Assembly (NCBI GenBank): GCA_014729375.1
Contig: WJKA01000556.1
Span: 1-5,791 of the forward strand
Direction: 5' to 3'
Origin: Chitinivibrionales bacterium
Lineage (GTDB): Bacteria > Fibrobacterota > Chitinivibrionia > Chitinivibrionales > WJKA01
DNA: 5,791 bases
The position numbers were made by a program, and so were the translations under genes. The first letter of the stretch is position 1. Every line of letters starts with the position of its first letter. The notes beneath the pieces are model-generated. The model saw only the letters and a program-made list of their open reading frames with translations, did not search any database and was not told where the DNA came from. This document shows, in pieces, positions 1-5,654 of the stretch.

Positions 1-1
1 C

Positions 2-160
2 ATGCCTCGAAATTCAGGGCCGTACCGTATCCGGATTTTCCGTCCCGACGGCTCGACAGTTGCTCACTATAGCGGAGCGCTGGACACGATTCACCGATTC
101 GGCAACCATGAATTCGCAGCCGGAATATATATATGGTTTCTATTGTTTCCAATGGAATAA
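2..160 (+). CDS. 3' end of a probable secreted protein with a sorting-domain-like tail (partial)
   Basis: An open frame enters from the left edge and stops at TAA 158-160. The ATG at position 2 is probably internal, because the visible 52 residues look like the end of a larger protein. They contain a beta-strand, then a Gly turn (YRIRIFRPDGSTV), a linker, and the run FAAGIYIW followed by a hydrophobic last strand. This strand / D-G-S turn / 'aaGiYi' order is typical of the C-terminal sorting tails of type IX-secreted or surface proteins in Bacteroidota, Fibrobacterota and relatives, usually about 80 residues long. The usual basic residues after the last strand are missing (it ends FLLFPME), so a late frameshift is possible. 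The catalytic or binding part of the protein lies outside the window. The alternating TA run at 126-134 is coding for the GIYIW segment. The family match is inference from pattern only. Confidence 0.5.
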   Translation: MPRNSGPYRIRIFRPDGSTVAHYSGALDTIHRFGNHEFAAGIYIWFLLFPME

Positions 161-275
161 TGATTCAGCAGAGATTCATTATCCAGTGATAATTGCTGTT
201 TAGCGGCGCTGAAAAACGAACTGCTCAATTTCATTCATCGCCCGCTTTCATCGAAACGCAAAAAAGGCGGGAAGC

Positions 276-314
276 CAATCACAATCACGGGCACAATCGT
301 GCAACGCCGGATTG
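276..314 (+). promoter_or_regulatory. Cluster of CAATC repeats, possible operator
   Basis: CAATC occurs at 276-280, 282-286 and 294-298, with start spacings of 6 and 12, and as its reverse complement GATTG at 310-314. CACG at 286-289 and CGTG at 298-301 add a short inverted pair inside the cluster. The cluster sits about 80-115 bases before the start of a gene encoding a two-winged-helix repressor-like protein, a sensible place for an autoregulatory site. No experimental or comparative support is available, and five-base words can recur by chance. Confidence 0.2.
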
Positions 315-331
315 CTGCCCGATAGAAACTA

Positions 332-362
332 TTGTCGGCAAACTGCGCATTCGTTTTATAGT
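332..362 (+). promoter_or_regulatory. Weak sigma70-like promoter candidate for the regulator gene
   Basis: TTGTCG at 332-337 could serve as a -35 box. TTATAG (356-361) or TATAGT (357-362) could serve as a -10 box, at 18 or 19 bases spacing. Transcription would then begin around 368-370, leaving a short A/T-rich leader of about 20 bases before ATG 391. Both boxes deviate from consensus, and the promoter consensus of this organism is unknown. Confidence 0.2.
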
Positions 363-390
363 ATTATGTGCTGTTATCTATTTTAACTAT

Positions 391-1953
391 ATGAACACAT
401 CCCCCCCTCTGCAGAATGCGTTTAACTATCTGCAAAACCGTATTGCAGACAGAGGCGCGCGCCCAGGCCACAGCAAGCTTCCGTCAATAGCAGCAATGGC
501 ACAGGAGTGCGGTGTTGCATTGACAACTATGGCCAAAGCGGTCGGCGTATACCGGGACCGGGGGGTTGTAAGCTGTGTGCGGGGATATGGCATTTTTATC
601 AATCCTCCGTTGAATGAAGAATCCGGGCTGCCCGGGCAAAGAGAACAACCGTCAGAACCGCTTCTTTCTCCCTGGCGCCGCATAAAGAAATGTATCGAAA
701 TGAATGTCCTTAACGGAGTTTACCCACCGGGCACGGCACTTCCAACAGCAAAAGAGCTTCGATTAAAATACCGCACCTCATTTCAGACATTGCGCAAGGC
801 GCTCGGCGCTCTGGTTGCCGAGGGAATTCTCGAGCCCCTGCGACGAGGTTATGCCGTACCACTGCTGTCTTCACAAAATAGGAATACGAAAATAGTTCTT
901 CTTGAACCTGTTTCACTGTATGGAGAAATGATATTGAGACCTGGTGTTGATGAAGAATTTGTTCATAGGCTCGAAAACGAATGTGCGCGCCGCAATGTCG
1001 GCCTTGAAATTATCGGTGTCCAGATGGAAAAGGACAAGCTCAGGTATATCAATCTCGCGGATCATTCTTCAATGCACCTTGAAAACTGTGGAAATACTAT
1101 GGGATTTATCTATGCGGCAAAAATGCAGCCCCCACGGTATCAATACGATAATGTGCTCAGCACGCTTTTTCTTTTCAAAAAACCGGTTGCGATCCTTGAT
1201 ATGCTTGGTGGACAAAACCTTCCCTCGTTTGCTCTCCAGTCGCCCCGGTTCCGCCAGTTTACCGTATCGGTTACCGCAGCATGCGCGCGTCACGTGGCAA
1301 AATACCTTCTTGAACTCGGCCATTATAACATTGCTTATATCTCTCCGTTTCACAAACTTGACTGGTCGGTCAAGCGGTATGACGGACTTGTGCGGATATT
1401 CCGAACCGCGGGGCATGAAAGAGGAGTATCGCTCTATGCCCTGAGCCGGTTCAGCCGCAGGCTTGAATTTGGCATGGTCGCACGTGAGCGGGAGGGCATG
1501 CCATGGTTCCAGCCCACGCGGGAACAACTTGAGAAACTGCCCTATCCGTTCAGGCACCAGATGCTTCCCCGGATGCAGGAAGAAATTTTATACCGGTATG
1601 TTGATGGTGAAATTTATTCGCAGTGCGTGCCGCTTTTTGAAAAAGCACTCAGAAATAAAGCAATCACCGCCTGGGTAACGGCAAACGACCCTGTTGCAGC
1701 AATGGCGCTGGATTTTTTAAAGAAAAACAACATTTCCGTACCGGGCCGGATCTCAATTATCAGCTTTGATGATTCCATTGATGCGCTGCGGGAAAGAATT
1801 TCATCATATAATTTCAATATCTCAAGTGCGGTACAGGCCATGCTCGATTTTGTACTCAGTCCCACGAATGAAAAGCGGTTCCATTCGAGACGTCCGGTCG
1901 ATATCAAAGGGAATATTATCGAGCGGCAGACTACACAAAAGGTTAATGGGTGA
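391..1953 (+). CDS. Transcription regulator: tandem GntR-type winged helices plus LacI/GalR-type sensor domain
   Basis: A 520-residue DNA-binding regulator, probably sensing a sugar or sugar derivative. Residues about 5-71 form one GntR-type winged helix (LPSIAAMAQECGV, then a wing with RGYGIFI). Residues about 95-158 form a second one (GVYPPGTALPTAKELRLKY, wing RRGYAVPL). Residues about 167-515 match the LacI/GalR periplasmic-binding-like effector domain. Its hallmarks are AWVTANDPVAAMALDFL, VPGRISIISFDDS and the closing VDIKGNIIERQTT. GntR helix plus LacI sensor is the AraR plan of Bacillus, but a second winged helix is unusual. Between about 341 and 425 the sensor has roughly 45 residues more than usual. 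ATG 391 was chosen because domain 1 begins a few residues later and the preceding in-frame 66 codons look non-coding; there is no evident Shine-Dalgarno. Ligand and targets are unknown; autoregulation and control of the downstream AKR gene are inferred from position. Confidence 0.9.
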   Translation: MNTSPPLQNAFNYLQNRIADRGARPGHSKLPSIAAMAQECGVALTTMAKAVGVYRDRGVVSCVRGYGIFINPPLNEESGLPGQREQPSEPLLSPWRRIKKCIEMNVLNGVYPPGTALPTAKELRLKYRTSFQTLRKALGALVAEGILEPLRRGYAVPLLSSQNRNTKIVLLEPVSLYGEMILRPGVDEEFVHRLENECARRNVGLEIIGVQMEKDKLRYINLADHSSMHLENCGNTMGFIYAAKMQPPRYQYDNVLSTLFLFKKPVAILDMLGGQNLPSFALQSPRFRQFTVSVTAACARHVAKYLLELGHYNIAYISPFHKLDWSVKRYDGLVRIFRTAGHERGVSLYALSRFSRRLEFGMVAREREGMPWFQPTREQLEKLPYPFRHQMLPRMQEEILYRYVDGEIYSQCVPLFEKALRNKAITAWVTANDPVAAMALDFLKKNNISVPGRISIISFDDSIDALRERISSYNFNISSAVQAMLDFVLSPTNEKRFHSRRPVDIKGNIIERQTTQKVNG

Positions 1954-2217
1954 AGGCGGTATGCGGTCTGGTCCATGTGTCGGGAATACGATCACTCCCG
2001 AACGGCAAAAGACCACCCGATCAACGAATACCGGCAATTATGGTGTTCGGTCGAGGATATCACGTAAATCATTATGCGATGCATAACCGCGCCTCCCGAC
2101 CTGAAATTCGATATCTTTTATGCTGTTTCAAGCAACCGCTACTGCTGGGTCGATATCGAACATCCGGAACAGGTCCTCGACTACAGGCCGACCCGGTCGG
2201 TGCAGGAATTTGATTGA
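1954..2217 (+). pseudogene. Remnant of an extended-SDR NAD(P) oxidoreductase (uronate dehydrogenase/epimerase-like), C-terminal part
   Basis: Read in the same frame as the regulator and starting right after its stop, this stretch gives a C-terminal SDR sequence. It shows EYRQLWCSVEDIT, a TAA stop (2065-2067), IIMRCITAPPDLKFDIFYAVS, then SNRYCWVDIEHPEQVLDYRP, ending at TGA 2215-2217. In uronate-dehydrogenase-like extended SDRs the same order occurs: 'W.s..D...l...ai.ap...f.v.ygvS.N...w.d...a...lGy.P'. A single C-to-T change of a CAA (Gln) codon would explain the TAA. The N-terminal two thirds, including the GxxGxxG NAD-binding motif and YxxxK active site, are absent, because the regulator gene occupies that space. 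An ATG at 2074 could still give a 47-residue peptide, but it would lack any catalytic part. The likely origin is a deletion in an ancestral regulator-SDR-AKR operon. The family is recognised from motif order; the deletion is inferred. Confidence 0.7.
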
Positions 2218-2316
2218 ACAGATAGCCGACAACAGGATTTTTATCGCGTGTCCCTTACTTAAATTATATTCAGTGTTCTGCTTTGAACGTACCAATTATT
2301 GAAAAGCGATACTTAT
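2218..2316 (+). other. Leader between the SDR remnant and the aldo/keto reductase gene
   Basis: These 99 bases contain no gene. An A/T-rich patch at 2261-2270 includes TATATT (2265-2270), which could act as a -10 box, but no good -35 box sits at the right distance (TTATCG at 2241-2246 is the closest). No strong hairpin or operator-like palindrome is evident. The AKR gene may therefore be read from the regulator's promoter or from a weak one here. Confidence 0.3.
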
Positions 2317-3243
2317 ATGAGCAATTACCATTCTTCATTTCCCCGACTCAGTCGCCTGACTCTCGGCACGCAGGGTCTGGGGTGCTCGTTTGACAGTACG
2401 AAAGAATCCGTTGCGCTTGCCAGAGCGGCCATGGAATCCGGCCTTGCGTTCCATATCAGCCACATGTACAATCACGGGCAGGCGCTGAACGTGCTGAAAT
2501 GCGCTTTCCGGGAAGACCGGTCGCATATAACACCGGTGATTGGAAAAGTATACTGCTACAATGCACTGCAAATCCGTCTGGATGTCGAAGAAATGCTGGA
2601 GCGGCTCCATATCGAACAGTTGACAATAGGCCAGCTTGCCACAAACGATCACCGTAAGCGTGAAATTGTCGATGATATCCTTTCGCAGGGCCCCATGTTT
2701 GAAATGCTCTGCACGCTCAGCGAGCAGGGCCTTGTTGCGCACTGGACATTTGAAATATTTCAGAAATTTTCACACCATGCATTCCCGGCAGTGCAAAACG
2801 ACCTGTTTGGCTCTGCCGCATTCTATTATAATGTGCTTGAACGGGAAACTGATGCTGCCACCTGGGGGCTTATCGAACAGAAAAGCCTTCCGGTAATCGC
2901 ACTCCGGGGCCTGTCTGGTGGCCTGGTTGAACCATCAAACGAACACCTCGCGGGAAAACCGGGAAAACCTGCTGAAATGGTCGACCGCCGAAAAGAACTG
3001 GCCGCGCTGTTCGAGCAAGCAGGGTGTTCATCCTGGTCTGAATTTTCAATCCGGTTTCTCTGCAGTATCCCGCAAATACAATCGATTGTAATCGGAACAT
3101 CAAAACAAAGCCGCCTCACGGAAAATATTGGGCTGGTGGAAAACGCCGGGCCGCTTGATCCCGGCATTGCAGAGGAAATTAAAAGGCGACAAAACGCATG
3201 GGCAGATGCCCGGACATTTGATCCCGACAGTCCGTATGTTTGA
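2317..3243 (+). CDS. Aldo/keto reductase family protein with altered catalytic residues
   Basis: A 308-residue protein with the AKR (alpha/beta)8-barrel layout and normal family length. It opens with a beta-strand and the GTQGLG motif (residues 17-22). It continues with AAMESGLAFHISHMYNHG (37-54), VIGKVY (74-79), LTIGQLATND (102-111), AFYYNVLER (168-176) and the NADP-binding IVIGTSKQSRLTENI (257-271). Of the usual Asp-Tyr-Lys-His tetrad, Tyr51 and Lys77 are present. The Asp position is His46 and the His position is Ala108. Cofactor binding is therefore likely, but classical carbonyl reduction is doubtful; a specialised sugar-derivative oxidoreductase or a non-catalytic role is possible. ATG 2317 was preferred to the in-frame TTG 2299, because the family begins close to it; the upstream sequence is A/T-rich without a clear ribosome site. 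It lies downstream of the regulator and SDR remnant, which suggests a shared sugar pathway (inference), and converges on the next gene. Confidence 0.9.
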   Translation: MSNYHSSFPRLSRLTLGTQGLGCSFDSTKESVALARAAMESGLAFHISHMYNHGQALNVLKCAFREDRSHITPVIGKVYCYNALQIRLDVEEMLERLHIEQLTIGQLATNDHRKREIVDDILSQGPMFEMLCTLSEQGLVAHWTFEIFQKFSHHAFPAVQNDLFGSAAFYYNVLERETDAATWGLIEQKSLPVIALRGLSGGLVEPSNEHLAGKPGKPAEMVDRRKELAALFEQAGCSSWSEFSIRFLCSIPQIQSIVIGTSKQSRLTENIGLVENAGPLDPGIAEEIKRRQNAWADARTFDPDSPYV

Positions 3244-3283
3244 ATGGCAGGACCAAGCAATCAATTCCCTGAAGAATAAATAT

Positions 3284-4951
3284 TTACAAAAAAGAAACAT
3301 CCAGCCTCACCGAAATCACCGGCCCGACAGGATTGCCCAGAGGATGTTTTTTTATTCGTTTGCTCACGTCTAAATGCACCGGTCCTGTTTCGACAAGGGC
3401 CGCTGCTTTGATATGGTCCCGCAAAACCGGCGATACAAACGGTATTCTCAGCATAAAATACAGGTCCGAATGCGCTGGTGCAGTAAAAGATTGCAGGGAA
3501 TAGTCGGGAACGTGCTTGTACCGGATTGTCGCCGGTCCGACAGCATTGAGTGTAATGTTCGCCAGTATCGATTCCGGATCGCGCGTACCCAGGCAGAAAT
3601 CAATGCCGCAATTCCAGGGAAGTTTTATGCGCTGTTTTCCCCCGTCGATGCGGTAATGCCCGCCCGCTCGGAACGTCAGCATGACAAACGGGAGCGTTAT
3701 TTCATACAACATTTCGCCGCCCGCCGTCGAAATATTATCATCGTGCGGCTCCTGGTATATTGTCGATGGCGTACCAGATGATGTATCGATGATTTCCCAG
3801 AGCTGCGTATCAGTGAAATTATACCAGGTCCTGCAGGTAACAGGATAAACCAGGGTGTCCCTGTAGTCAACTGAGCCGTGCAGTGAAAGAGCACCATAGC
3901 CGGCGCACCGGTAATGCACCGTGTCCCGTATTGCCGCAAAAACATAATTTTCATCACGGGGATAATACGCCCATTGTGCGGTCGCGTCAACCATGAATCT
4001 GTGCCGTAGATTCAGTCCGCAGCCCAGTTCGGCCTCAGGCTGTCCGTTGCCGAATATCCCTGCTCCGGCTTTCCAGAAAAGCGGATCGCCCGTGGTGTCT
4101 TCAACTGAAACCGAAAGAGCATGTGACGGTGTTGCCAGGGGTTCCGAATGAAACCTGACCGAGCCTCTGTATGTGCCTGCGAACGGCTGGACCCAGGCCG
4201 CGTCGATTCTCGTGTCGATTTTTTCCTCAGGTGTATGATGATCATAATACCAGTTCTGAAAATCAGCGTCAATGCCGATCGCGGTGCGGGCAAAGCCAAA
4301 ATCATAAGAAGCATCATGCGCGGTGGCATATCCCTTGCGATAGAGTGGAGTAAAAAAATACGGGGCCGCGCCCCAGACGCCATACCGCTTTAAACTTCCC
4401 TCGACAGTTAAAATATCCTTATTGTAAAGATACGCCCCGGTAATGTCCTTCAGGAGCCCCTCATCATAGTAATCCATCCATCTGCCGTTGTGCGAGGCAT
4501 ATTCGCCCCACAGAGTATTGAACCGGTCGGAATAATGATCGGAATAGCGATACCGCGCCAGCGCATAGAGAGGGACACCGGGGATGTTGCAATGAATACC
4601 GAAATTATCGAAATGGTCCCGCTGCGGTCCTGTTGCGTTGAGAAGGTTGTCGCCCATTTCAGAGCCGACACGCGTCCAGAATGAAATCAGCGGTGACGTG
4701 TCGCATCGTGCAAATAAACTGTTCTCGCTGAGGGTGCTGTCAAAGAGCGACCTGAGCGACCGCTTATCGAAGACATCAGCGCTCAGAATTGAATATGATC
4801 CGGTCGTATTGACAGGAAACTCATGGGGGTAGTAAATCTCGTTCGCACCGTCAAGAGGTATCACGCACAGGGAACTGTCCCCGGCGGACAATATCGCCGC
4901 AAAGACTGATATACTGCTGTAAACCAGCAAAATCCTCGTCGCAGTGTTCAT
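3284..4951 (-). CDS. Exported protein of unknown family, probable outer-membrane beta-barrel (555 aa)
   Basis: I do not recognise a named family. The N-terminus is a clear signal peptide: a basic start (MNTATR), a hydrophobic core at about 7-21, and a likely cut after LSA near residue 23. Residues about 30-115 are soluble-looking. From about 118 on the sequence is rich in Tyr/Trp/Phe, with many short alternating strands separated by polar, Asp/Gly/Pro-rich loops (for example 318-330, 346-362 and 412-434). The protein ends with an amphipathic strand, GPVISVRLDVSFL. This is how outer-membrane barrels look, although the last residue is Leu rather than Phe. Cysteines are scattered (Cys29, 83, 121, 311, 349, 373, 448, 453) without a binding motif. 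The start is 3 bases after the stop of the 203-residue barrel gene, so the two are probably co-transcribed and translationally coupled. It converges with the AKR gene. Its ligand or transport role cannot be read from sequence. Confidence 0.8.
   Translation of the reverse strand: MNTATRILLVYSSISVFAAILSAGDSSLCVIPLDGANEIYYPHEFPVNTTGSYSILSADVFDKRSLRSLFDSTLSENSLFARCDTSPLISFWTRVGSEMGDNLLNATGPQRDHFDNFGIHCNIPGVPLYALARYRYSDHYSDRFNTLWGEYASHNGRWMDYYDEGLLKDITGAYLYNKDILTVEGSLKRYGVWGAAPYFFTPLYRKGYATAHDASYDFGFARTAIGIDADFQNWYYDHHTPEEKIDTRIDAAWVQPFAGTYRGSVRFHSEPLATPSHALSVSVEDTTGDPLFWKAGAGIFGNGQPEAELGCGLNLRHRFMVDATAQWAYYPRDENYVFAAIRDTVHYRCAGYGALSLHGSVDYRDTLVYPVTCRTWYNFTDTQLWEIIDTSSGTPSTIYQEPHDDNISTAGGEMLYEITLPFVMLTFRAGGHYRIDGGKQRIKLPWNCGIDFCLGTRDPESILANITLNAVGPATIRYKHVPDYSLQSFTAPAHSDLYFMLRIPFVSPVLRDHIKAAALVETGPVHLDVSKRIKKHPLGNPVGPVISVRLDVSFL
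3295..3353. terminator. Inverted repeat with T-runs on both strands, possible two-way terminator
   Basis: AAACATCC (3295-3302) and GGATGTTT (3342-3349) are perfect 8-base inverted arms. On the + strand the second arm runs into a stretch of T up to 3353. On the - strand it is followed by C and six T. It lies 52 bases after the AKR stop and inside the last codons of the convergent minus-strand gene, the place where converging transcripts would end. The 39-base loop is longer than usual and shows only weak inner pairing, so the call is tentative. Confidence 0.35.
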
Positions 4952-4954
4952 GAA

Positions 4955-5566
4955 TCAGAATCTCATTCCTGCAGAGATTGAAACCGCAATAAAAACGAAC
5001 GGTTCAGGTGATGAAAAGGTCCAGGCAAGACTGACAGGGATTGTCGCTTCAAATTTTCTATATCGAAAACACGGCTCAACTCCGGCAAGCGCGCCGAACT
5101 CGCTTTCCCAGGTTGCCATAAGGTCCATGTTTCGAAAAATGGTTTCATCCTCAATATGGATTGTTGTGGAGGTCACGCCGATACGGGGCAGAATAAAAAT
5201 GCGGTTGCTGATAACGCTGAATTCATACACCAGTGATAGTGATGGATGAAAAATCGTGTATTCGAAAGAATCGATACTCTTTGATTCTATCGTGCCAGCT
5301 TCAAGCTCGATTCTGAAAGCAAAGTTCCGGGCCAATGTCGGAACATCGGTCGCTATTCCAAAGGTATAATACGAATCCCACTCATCTGCAAGCTCGTAAA
5401 CCGGATGTCGATACGTCACACATGGCTTCACCGATATGACAAATGAATGTTCCTGCCGGTTTTCCTGCACGGTCGTTCCGGTCATGGTATGTTCCCGGGA
5501 AAAAGCAGCGCATACTAAACTGCAGAGAATAAAAGGAACATAAATATGGATAGGACGAAAGGGCAT
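4955..5566 (-). CDS. Small outer-membrane beta-barrel protein (203 aa), family unknown
   Basis: The protein starts with a signal peptide (MPFRPIHIYVPFILC, hydrophobic to about residue 22, likely cut near CAAFS). Amphipathic strands then alternate with polar turns: about 41-51, 65-72, 81-91, 108-117, 121-130, 157-170, 172-183 and 190-203. That is roughly eight strands, the size of OmpW/OmpA-like or porin-fold small barrels. The C-terminus ISAGMRF ends in Phe, with alternating hydrophobic residues, the usual signal for the outer-membrane insertion machinery. The segment around EFGALAGVEPCFRYRKFEATIPVSL resembles the late hairpin of this class. An in-frame start exists at 5692, but it would put 42 residues ahead of the signal peptide and overlap the divergent gene, so ATG at 5566 is preferred. 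It is the first gene of a two-gene minus-strand unit. No enzyme motif is visible; function unknown. Confidence 0.8.
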   Translation of the reverse strand: MPFRPIHIYVPFILCSLVCAAFSREHTMTGTTVQENRQEHSFVISVKPCVTYRHPVYELADEWDSYYTFGIATDVPTLARNFAFRIELEAGTIESKSIDSFEYTIFHPSLSLVYEFSVISNRIFILPRIGVTSTTIHIEDETIFRNMDLMATWESEFGALAGVEPCFRYRKFEATIPVSLAWTFSSPEPFVFIAVSISAGMRF

Positions 5567-5606
5567 AATGGTATAATATTTATATTTAGTACGATCAATA
5601 TAAATT

Positions 5607-5616
5607 CTGTGCACAG
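5607..5616. promoter_or_regulatory. Perfect 10-bp palindrome, possible operator
   Basis: CTGTGCACAG equals its own reverse complement. Two further outer pairs match (5604/5619 and 5605/5618), with one mismatch between (5606/5617), giving a 16-base near-palindrome. It sits centrally in the divergent intergenic region, just downstream of a TATAAA box, where a dimeric repressor could control both directions. The binding protein is unknown. Confidence 0.35.
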
Positions 5617-5636
5617 TATCTTGAGAGAATGTAAAC

Positions 5637-5643
5637 AGGGGAG
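5637..5643 (+). promoter_or_regulatory. Shine-Dalgarno-like site for the right-edge gene
   Basis: AGGGGAG lies 11 bases before ATG 5655, slightly further than the usual 5-9. It is the only strong purine-rich ribosome site in the window. The other starts follow A/T-rich leaders, so it supports the choice of the 5655 start. Confidence 0.5.
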
Positions 5644-5654
5644 AGAATAACTGT

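Larger units (their letters stand above)
161..390 (+). other. Non-coding leader before the regulator gene
   Basis: These 230 bases lie between the end of the left-edge gene and the regulator's ATG. The frame continuous with the regulator is open back to a TTG at 193, but the translated stretch (His/Cys/Arg-rich, no domain-like pattern) does not look like protein. I therefore treat it as untranslated. It holds a GATTCA pair at 162-167 and 173-178, 11 bases apart, and a cluster of CAATC words at 276, 282 and 294 with an inverted copy at 310-314. No T-tailed hairpin that would terminate the upstream gene is obvious. Confidence 0.5.
5567..5654. promoter_or_regulatory. Divergent promoter region between two exported-protein genes
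   Basis: These 88 A/T-rich bases separate the minus-strand barrel start from the plus-strand start at 5655. TATAAT occurs on the + strand at 5572-5577, without a good -35 box. TATAAA at 5599-5604 lies closer to the + gene and abuts the palindrome. On the - strand TTGATC is followed at 17 bases by TATACC, but that would place transcription start almost at the ATG, suggesting a very short leader. Which boxes are used cannot be decided by eye. Confidence 0.45.

Noticed and set aside
126..134. TA dinucleotide run as a microsatellite or promoter
   Set aside because: It is only nine bases long and falls in the coding frame, where it encodes part of the GIYIW strand.
240..272. Hairpin (CCCGCTTT / AAAGGCGGG) as terminator of the left-edge gene
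   Set aside because: The stem needs a bulge and is not followed by a T-run; it is about 80 bases past the stop codon.
193..390. Upstream in-frame extension of the regulator from a TTG codon
   Set aside because: The 66 extra residues show no domain pattern, the start codon is rare, and the first winged helix begins right after ATG 391.
944..1557. Overlapping open frames on both strands inside the regulator gene
   Set aside because: The regulator frame has clear domain homology throughout; the others are low-complexity shadow translations without motifs.
2074..2217. A separate 47-residue small gene starting at ATG 2074
   Set aside because: Its sequence is the C-terminal piece of the SDR, contiguous with homologous residues before the TAA, so it is better read as part of a decayed gene.
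3374..4393. Plus-strand open frames opposite the 555-residue protein
   Set aside because: They are Arg/Cys-rich shadow translations; the minus-strand frame has a signal peptide and continuous barrel-like strands.
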